From positions 564,640,315-564,704,314 of the forward strand of contig CM057346.1 in assembly GCA_030015575.1 (NCBI GenBank): a stretch of DNA of 64,000 nt. The letters run 5' to 3'. Shown here piece after piece: positions 57,586 through 64,000 of the stretch. Source of the stretch: Agapanthus africanus (taxonomy: Eukaryota > Streptophyta > Magnoliopsida > Asparagales > Amaryllidaceae). The position numbers and the translations under genes are program-made. The notes under the pieces are model-generated. The model had not been told where the DNA came from. It saw only the letters and a list, made by a program, of their open reading frames with translations, and ran no database searches. Position 1 is the stretch's first letter. Each line of letters begins with the position of its first letter.

Positions 57586-60003
57586 CCTTGGCCTACCCCC
57601 TTAACCCCTGTTCTGTTTGATTTTCCTGCATTTATCCAGAGAGTGTAAATTCACCCTTTAATTTAATTTCTAATGCATTTATAATTCTCTCTTCAATCCC
57701 TAAACCCTAATTCCATCCTATTAATACAACACCATACCCTAGCCCTCTTTATTCTGAAATATCTTGTCAAAATTTCTCAAAATTTCCTAAGTCAAGAAGA
57801 GTACAAGTGGGGTTAGCCCAAGGTCACTTTCCGGTGAGAATTCAAGACGTTTCCGGCGACCCCGCGACTCCTTGAAGCCATCAACTTCTTCCTCTACTTC
57901 CCCTCTCTTGTTCTAACTAGTAAGTCCCCTCTCTTCTCCTCTCTTCCTAATTTAAAAAGTTCTCTTTTCAAAACTTGTCGGAAGTGGAGTTATTCCGACA
58001 TTCGATTCTAAACTCGTTAATATCACAATCTTTCTTAATAACCAATCATCTATATCATTATATCTTGCTTATTAATCATGAAACAAACATCGAGAACAAG
58101 TTTCATCTTAAAAGACCATGTTATGTAATTTCCATTTGCATTTTTCGCTTAAATACCACAAACTTTACATATGACATATTTTAATTACTTTCACTTAGCA
58201 TACCTTTAGAAAACCTCACGAGCTAATGACCTATCTCTCATATACACATATCTTGAAAACAATATCATGCGGCAAATACGACTTTTCAAATAAATACTTT
58301 AAACTATTACAAACAGTATTTCTTTAAATTGTGCGATTACATTCCTTACGATTATGCCTCTACAACCTATTTTTGGGAACCCGATCAGGATGGTGCAGGT
58401 TATCGCACATTCTCGGGGCTAGTAGAGCGAGATGCATACCTCTTCAAGGAGTATACGATCTCGATGGAATTTTTATACATTTTTAAAGAAAAACGAGGAT
58501 TTCTATTTAATAATAAAAAGTTATTTTTTAATAAACATATAAAAAATTATCAAAACACATATTTTAAGATATTATTAAATTCCACGTTTTCCAAACAAAA
58601 TGATAGAATTGCAAGTTTCATGAAAATACCATCAAGAATCCATACAAGTCAACTTTACACAAAAATATCTTGAATTATTTAAGCTAGGTATTTATTCACT
58701 AGAATACCTCACCTTTTTAAAAGTTACATCCATGAAAATCTTAAATACGATAAATAAATACTTGAGATTTATTTTGAAAGTATACTAAAAATATTTTTCA
58801 TAAAACCTCATCAAGTTATATAAAATTACATTAAGAACCCTAGTAAATATAGGTTTAAGCGGAGCTAATTCTCTTGAGCTTCAGGGAGCCGGAGTAAATG
58901 GGTGCTTGCCTATTTAAGGTAGAAAACTAAAACGAGATTATCAATAGTAATTGTCTTGGAAAAAAACACAAATCTTGCCGTCCATGTGCAGCAGTTACCG
59001 ATAACACCAGAACCTAATTCAGGATCCAAATCTGTTTAAGTGTCTGACTCAATCTGAGTCTCGGTCTAATATGAATACAATCCAAATATGAAACCAATCA
59101 TAACTCCAATCCAACCATATATTTGATTCAACATAAATCCAATGTATCAAACATGAATACTTGAACATGAATACCGAACAATACGAACATGCAACATGAC
59201 TTGACTTGACCGATCCATGGCTATATCTTGAACTTGACTACATGACTATTCGTTTACATCCGAACCGTTTATATGAACAACTTATACCATGGTTTCGGCA
59301 AGTCTTATACTACAAATCATTATAATCAATACAATATACATTACGGGGTTTTAACGGGGTAGATTGGTATGGAATGTATTAGAAGTGGAATAAGACGGTC
59401 ACTATAATACACCTAACCTGAACATCCGTGCCGTTGTCTCATGGCTTGACGGGGCCTTGTACTCCGTATACCATAGTCCATGGATAGTTGGACTCATCTC
59501 GTATACACTGATACATTCTGTATCAAGCTACAAACAACTACGTTTGTATAACAAAATCAGATAAATCACCAGACCTATTCCATTTACTTGATCTATACAT
59601 ATCTCTCTTTTGGGACTTACCGAGCGATTGTTCTCTGACGACATTCCTATATCTTCTTTCTTCGGAATGTTGTCAGGAGGACCCGACTCTCAGGAGATTG
59701 AGCTCAGCCAGGAAGATTTGGAGCAGTTTGCTGAGGAGCCAGAGTTCTAGTTCTTACTTGTACTTATTTTTCTTTTCAGTTCATATGCCATTGTTTAGGC
59801 ATCGCTTTCCTTTATTGTATTTTACTTTCCAGTTGTATGTAAAGAATGAACATAAATAAAAGTTGTTGTTTCATTACATCTCTTGTCATTCTTGTGCTTT
59901 ACTTTTATATTGCTTACTTACACTTAACGTGTTTACTTCTGAGTAAATACGTCGCGGCCTCGCCACCTTTACTTCCCCGTATATTGGGAAGCGGGGCGTG
60001 AAA
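57586..60003 (+). repeat. E2 3' LTR, right part
   Basis: Resumes with CCTTGGCCTACCCCCTTAACC, matching the E2 5' LTR at about 18593, and ends GGAAGCGGGGCGTGAAA (expected GTGACA). AGCTC of E1 gag follows at 60004. Confidence 0.9.
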
Positions 60004-62490
60004 AGCTCCACGTGGACCTCCCAGACCGCCTCAACGGCAATTCCATCAGGCACAGAGGAACATGCCTCAAGGGTAGAGGAACATCCCCAAGTACAGAGGA
60101 ATGTGTCTCCAGCGAGGAGGAATGTGCCACGACGTCAAGCTTTCACAATGGCGGTCGAGGAGACCGAAGCTACAGGCCAAGTCATCACTGGTAATTCCTA
60201 TCCTTTCAAAACTTTTCAATCCTTATATATCACTATAACTTTTTGTTTCCTGCACCTAAACCTATCCCACACAACTTAGGTACAATCTTAGTAGACTCCT
60301 TACCTGCTCTAGCACTCTTCAACACTGGAGCATCATATTGCTTTATGTCGCATCAGTTCGTCCAAACTCATGCGATTCCAGTTAAACCACTCGTATGCAG
60401 CTGGAATGTCATCTCGGAGAACATCGTTCTTAAGCAACTTTGAGATACGATCTGTGTCCAGTGGTCGTCTGCAGTAAAGAATTTTATGCGGACTTCAAGA
60501 TGCTGGACATACCGAACTTCGACGTAGTCTTGGGAATGGACTGGTTGGGAACTTTCTTCGCTACCATCGACTGTCGCCAAAGGAGGGTAGTGTTCGAAAT
60601 ACCAGATTTCTATTTCAAGAGTAGAGACCATACCCTGGAACCTAGCGTCTACAAAGCAAAACCAAAAAAGACAGTAATTACATCATTACAAGAAGAAGAA
60701 TCGAAGCCAGAAGTAGTTTGAGAGTTCGAGGATGTATTCTCGGAAAATATATCAGGTTTGCCTCCCGATCGAGCTCTTGAATTCAGTATCGATTTACAAC
60801 CTAGTGCGCAACCGGTAATCAAAGCTCCGTTCCGGTTAAGTCCAGAAGGATTGAAGGGGATCCGTATTCAGTTGGACAAACTCCTGAAGAAAGGTTGGAT
60901 TCATCCCAGTACTTCAAACTGGGGATCTCCGGTATTACTGGTGAAGAAGAAAGAAGGTTCATATAGGATGTGTGTGGATTACCGAGCTCTGAACGAAGTG
61001 ACTATTAAGAACAAGTATTCACTACCGCGCATCGATAATCTTTTCGATCAGTTAAGTGGGTCTTGTGTATTTTCGAAACTAGATCTGCGTTCGAGTTATC
61101 ATCAGGTGAAGGTCAAAGAGTCCAACATTCCGAAGACGGCGTTTAGGACTCGCTATGGTCATTATGAATATCTCGTAATGCCATTTGGAGTGACCAATGC
61201 ACCTGCCATATTTATGAATCCGATGAACCAAGTTTTCTGAGAATACTTAGACAGCTTCGTTGTCATCTTCATCGACGACATCGTGGTGTATTCAAAGAAT
61301 CGGAAAGAACACGCCGAGCACTTACAGATTGTCCTGGAGACATTGCGACAACATCATTTCTACGCCAAGTACAACAAGTGTGAATTTTGGATAGATCAAG
61401 TTGTATTTTTTCGGACATATCGTTTCAGGCGAAGTAATCTCAGTAGATCCAGCTAAGATGTCAGCTGTCAGCGAATGGCCGACACTAAAGACGGTAAAGG
61501 ATATACGAAGTTTCTTAGGATTAGCAGGATGCTACCGACGATTCATTGAAGGCTTTTCGAAGATTGCAGCACCCCTGACCAAGCTCACATGTAAAGATGA
61601 AGCATTCATGTGGTCAGAAGCATGTGAAAACGATTTTGTAGAACTCAAGTTAAGATTAACTTCTGCTCTTATTCTCGTAATACCGGATCAATCTGGAGGA
61701 TTTGTTGTGCATTGCGATGCGTCCAGTAAGGGATTAGGTTGTATTCTACACCAGCATGGAAAAGTTGTTGCTTTTGCATCAAGACAACTGAAGGTTCATG
61801 AGCGCAACTATCCAACACATGATCTGGAGTTGGCAGCCGTCATATTCGCACTTAATATTTGGCGCCAGTACTACTTGGGAGAACGAGTGGATATACACAC
61901 TGACCACAAGAGTCTGAAGTATGTATTTACTCAGAAGGAATTAAAAATGCGTCAAAGAAGATGGCTAGAACTTATGGCGGACTTTGACATCAACCTACAG
62001 TATCATCCTGGGAAGGTGAACGTAGTTCCTGATGCACTTAGCTGCCAGCCATTAGCAATGAATCTCACCGCTTAGTGGAAGCTACAGCAGAAATTGCACG
62101 GGTTGGCGATCGAAGTAGTTATGCCAGGTAACGCTTCGTATTTGATGAACTTATAAGTCCAGTCCACTCTTGTCAATCAGATCAAGACAGCTCAAGCAAA
62201 TGATGTCCAGCTACAAAAGATCTGAGAACAAGTAGAAAGTGGACTTCGTACTGACTTCATCATCCACGAAGATGGATCCTTACGATATGGGAGTCGATTA
62301 TATGTACCAAACGGTCTAGTTCGAGAAGAGTTGATGAAAAAAGCTCACAGCTCTCCTTATTCTGTAAACCCCAGTGGTAAAAAAATGTACAAGCATTTAC
62401 GGAATCACTACTGGTGGTATGGAATGAAGCGCGAAGTATCAAGGATCGTAACCAAGTATTTGGTGTGTCAACAAATGAAGGCTGAACATC
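60004..62490 (+). pseudogene. E1 gag end and pol: protease, RT, RNase H, partial integrase
   Basis: Continues E1 gag after E2. The protease near 60310 reads LFNTGASYCFMS, so the catalytic Asp of DTG is Asn. PNFDVVLGMDWLGT follows. [61 protein letters not shown] and [13 protein letters not shown]. After a frameshift near 61400: [28 protein letters not shown], RNase H ([24 protein letters not shown]-like at 61890) and the start of integrase (HYWWYGMKREV, YLVCQQMKAEHH). Stops near 60720, 61238, 62073 and 62150-62225. Cut at 62491. Unlike E2 this copy keeps RT, so it shows what E2 has lost. Confidence 0.85.
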
Positions 62491-64000
62491 ACTGTCACGC
62501 CCCGCTTCCCAAAATACGGAAAACGAGGGATGACTAGGCCAGCCATGCTCCTACGGTCAGGGAAACATCCCGCCGTAGTCACACTTCAGCTTCTAGCATT
62601 ACATGGTAATCAGTAAATAAAGCACAGTAGTAAAGGAATCACATCACTAATTTATTACATTAATAATCCATTGTTCACAAATTACAGATAACAAGAACAA
62701 TTACTAACCAAGTTCAATCTCACGATCACTTTTATGGAAAGCAGTAAAGATAGGTAGTACACCGGTCTATATCTCCGTGAACTCGAAGGGTAGATCCGTC
62801 TCCTGTGCTGGTCCTTCCACGGAATCTGAGCATGCATACCCAGGTCGTCAGAGCGACACAATAACAATATTATTATAATAAGATGAAACAGGTAAATGAG
62901 GTAATACTAGTGTAAGAACAATGCAAGTAATCACTATGTCACTATATGATGCAGAATATGATCTGTGTCCATATCGGTCTCTAGGTCATGTTTGAAATCT
63001 CATAGTGGAAGGAGGATCATGTTTAACAGGAGTCTCGTACATACCCGAGACAACGGCCCACATGCCCGGGACATAACCCTGTCAGCCGGATCGCTAGATC
63101 CTACCTACTATATATATCACTGCTCGAATGATCATCCTCTAAAACACGGTCCCGCTAAATACGATTCTCTTTCCACTTCGATTTCCCTTTTATCCCCAGG
63201 TTTTCACTAGTTATGATCTTGATTTAGTCGTGTACAAGTATACCAATGACACGGTTTTATCACTACTCATTGTATCAATCACTGTCACGAATATTCACTT
63301 CCCATTGGTATACTCGTCACTCCTAAACCAACATCAACCACGTACGATAATGCAATGTCCACTGACTCTAACACGCACTAACACTAAGTATATGGCAAAC
63401 GGGGTATGATATATGTATGTATGCCATCATTAAGCTAAGTGTATTATGAAGCAATATGCATGTCATTATCTTACAAAAATTGCATAAATTCATATGTTAA
63501 GAATTCAACAAAATGATACAAGTAAGATAAATAGAACACTCAATCTGCAATTCATCAAAATTAGTTTCAGTTTAATCGGGATTCCGGTTCTCAAGATACA
63601 GCTGTTTCATTTTAAGTGCTCACAGCTGGAAATTCAGTTTCAGAACCGAACGTCCGTTTCGCGACACGATTGCACCTAGTTGGGTTCAGATTTTAGCGTT
63701 GCTACAGTTGAATAAAATCTAGGGTTTTCAATATAGTATTCAACTCAATAGACGGATCCTCAATCGCGTATGTACGTTGAGAGTTATACACAGTTTAACC
63801 TCAGTGTGTCATTTCTGAATCTGTTCTGGACAGTTATACGTTCTGCCCTTTTATTTACAGTTTAAAATAGTAAACGTCAATGAAAAGGAATGGAACCACT
63901 TGTTTTGTTTAGCTAACAGAATCATCTTTAATCTACTGCAGAGTTCCATAACATACGACTTCAGGAAACACAGTGACACACATTTTGGGACAGTACACAA
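62491..64000 (-). mobile_element. 3' end of a reverse-oriented gypsy LTR
   Basis: Begins TGTCACGCCCCGCTTCCC, the reverse complement of the usual gypsy LTR end GGGGCGTGACA, directly after E1 integrase codons. Only the first 20 or so bases resemble the E1/E2 LTR end, so it is a different family. The rest is non-coding, with no ORF of interest. It runs to the window edge and its TG start is not seen. CATCAC before the insertion would be the place to look for a target duplication beyond the window. Confidence 0.65.

Larger units (their letters stand above)
18173..60003 (+). mobile_element. E2: deleted chromovirus inserted in E1 gag
   Basis: LTR (18173-21026), internal region (21027-24171) and LTR (24172-24595 plus 57586-60003), flanked by the perfect 5-bp duplication AGCTC. 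The internal region has gag without its capsid core, a protease fragment, no RT, then RNase H, integrase and a chromodomain, so this copy could not move alone. In the first roughly 190 bases of the two LTRs I count about ten differences by eye, making E2 older than the copia and Tat elements inside it. Confidence 0.85.
10101..62490 (+). mobile_element. E1: Tekay/Del-like chromovirus, split by nested insertions
   Basis: The outermost well-defined element. Its parts are the 5' LTR (10101-11885 plus 15925-16927, about 2.79 kb), leader and gag (16928-18172), then, after the E2 insertion, gag end, protease, RT, RNase H and partial integrase (60004-62490). Continuity across E2 is shown by the 5-bp duplication AGCTC at 18168-18172 and 60004-60008 and by gag running into the gag-protease junction. 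The right end is lost at 62491 where an opposite-strand LTR interrupts integrase, so no 3' LTR is visible. Coding regions have many stops. Lineage is inferred from the close relative E2, which keeps a chromodomain. Confidence 0.8.

Overview
The window is nuclear DNA of a flowering plant with a repeat-rich genome. It holds an LRK10-type receptor kinase gene with plant introns, a 5'-truncated plant L1-type LINE, and about 55 kb of Ty3/gypsy and Ty1/copia LTR retrotransposons. I see no bacterial or organellar genes. The species cannot be named from the sequence alone.

Layout. 1-6.9 kb is the only clearly host part: a GUB_WAK/LRK10-like receptor kinase gene on the minus strand (668-3966), then a truncated LINE between target-site duplications (4532-5093). 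6.9-10.1 kb looks like the 5' end of an old gypsy element, here called E0: a long LTR, an iMet-type primer site and the start of gag. From 10.1 kb to 62.5 kb the sequence is a set of elements inserted inside one another. E1, a Tekay/Del-like chromovirus, starts at 10101 and cuts E0's gag. Its 5' LTR is itself split by another LTR of the same family (11886-15051) and by a mini-element whose LTRs contain a 5S-rRNA-derived segment (15053-15916). E1's gag is split by a related element, E2 (18173-60003, TSD AGCTC). E2's 3' LTR is split by a minus-strand copia element (24596-57585, TSD CCTTA/CCTTG). The copia 3' LTR is split by a minus-strand Tat-lineage gypsy element (25692-48675, TSD GTGAC). E1's pol resumes at 60004 and is cut at 62491 by the LTR of yet another gypsy element in reverse orientation, which runs off the window.

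The most interesting part is the Tat element. Besides gag-pol on the minus strand (36892-46069, one frame from protease to integrase with four in-frame stops, and two RNase H domains) it carries a complete-looking gene on the opposite strand. This has a TATA box at 28386, a 5' UTR intron, about eight coding exons (29218-34015), a plant mobile domain (PMD) and a C-terminal helical region. Its LTRs and flanking UTR are an almost unbroken string of tiny perfect palindromes. The zone between the convergent PMD and pol genes holds three copies of a five-hairpin cassette, with changing stems and a constant loop, plus 158-bp tandem repeats.

A second theme is Pol III-like promoter material in LTRs. 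The E1/E2 family carries a tRNA-like A-box/B-box module about 110 bp into each LTR (four copies here). The mini-element between 15.05 and 15.92 kb carries the 5S internal control region. Except for the receptor kinase, and perhaps the PMD gene, all coding regions are degenerate.
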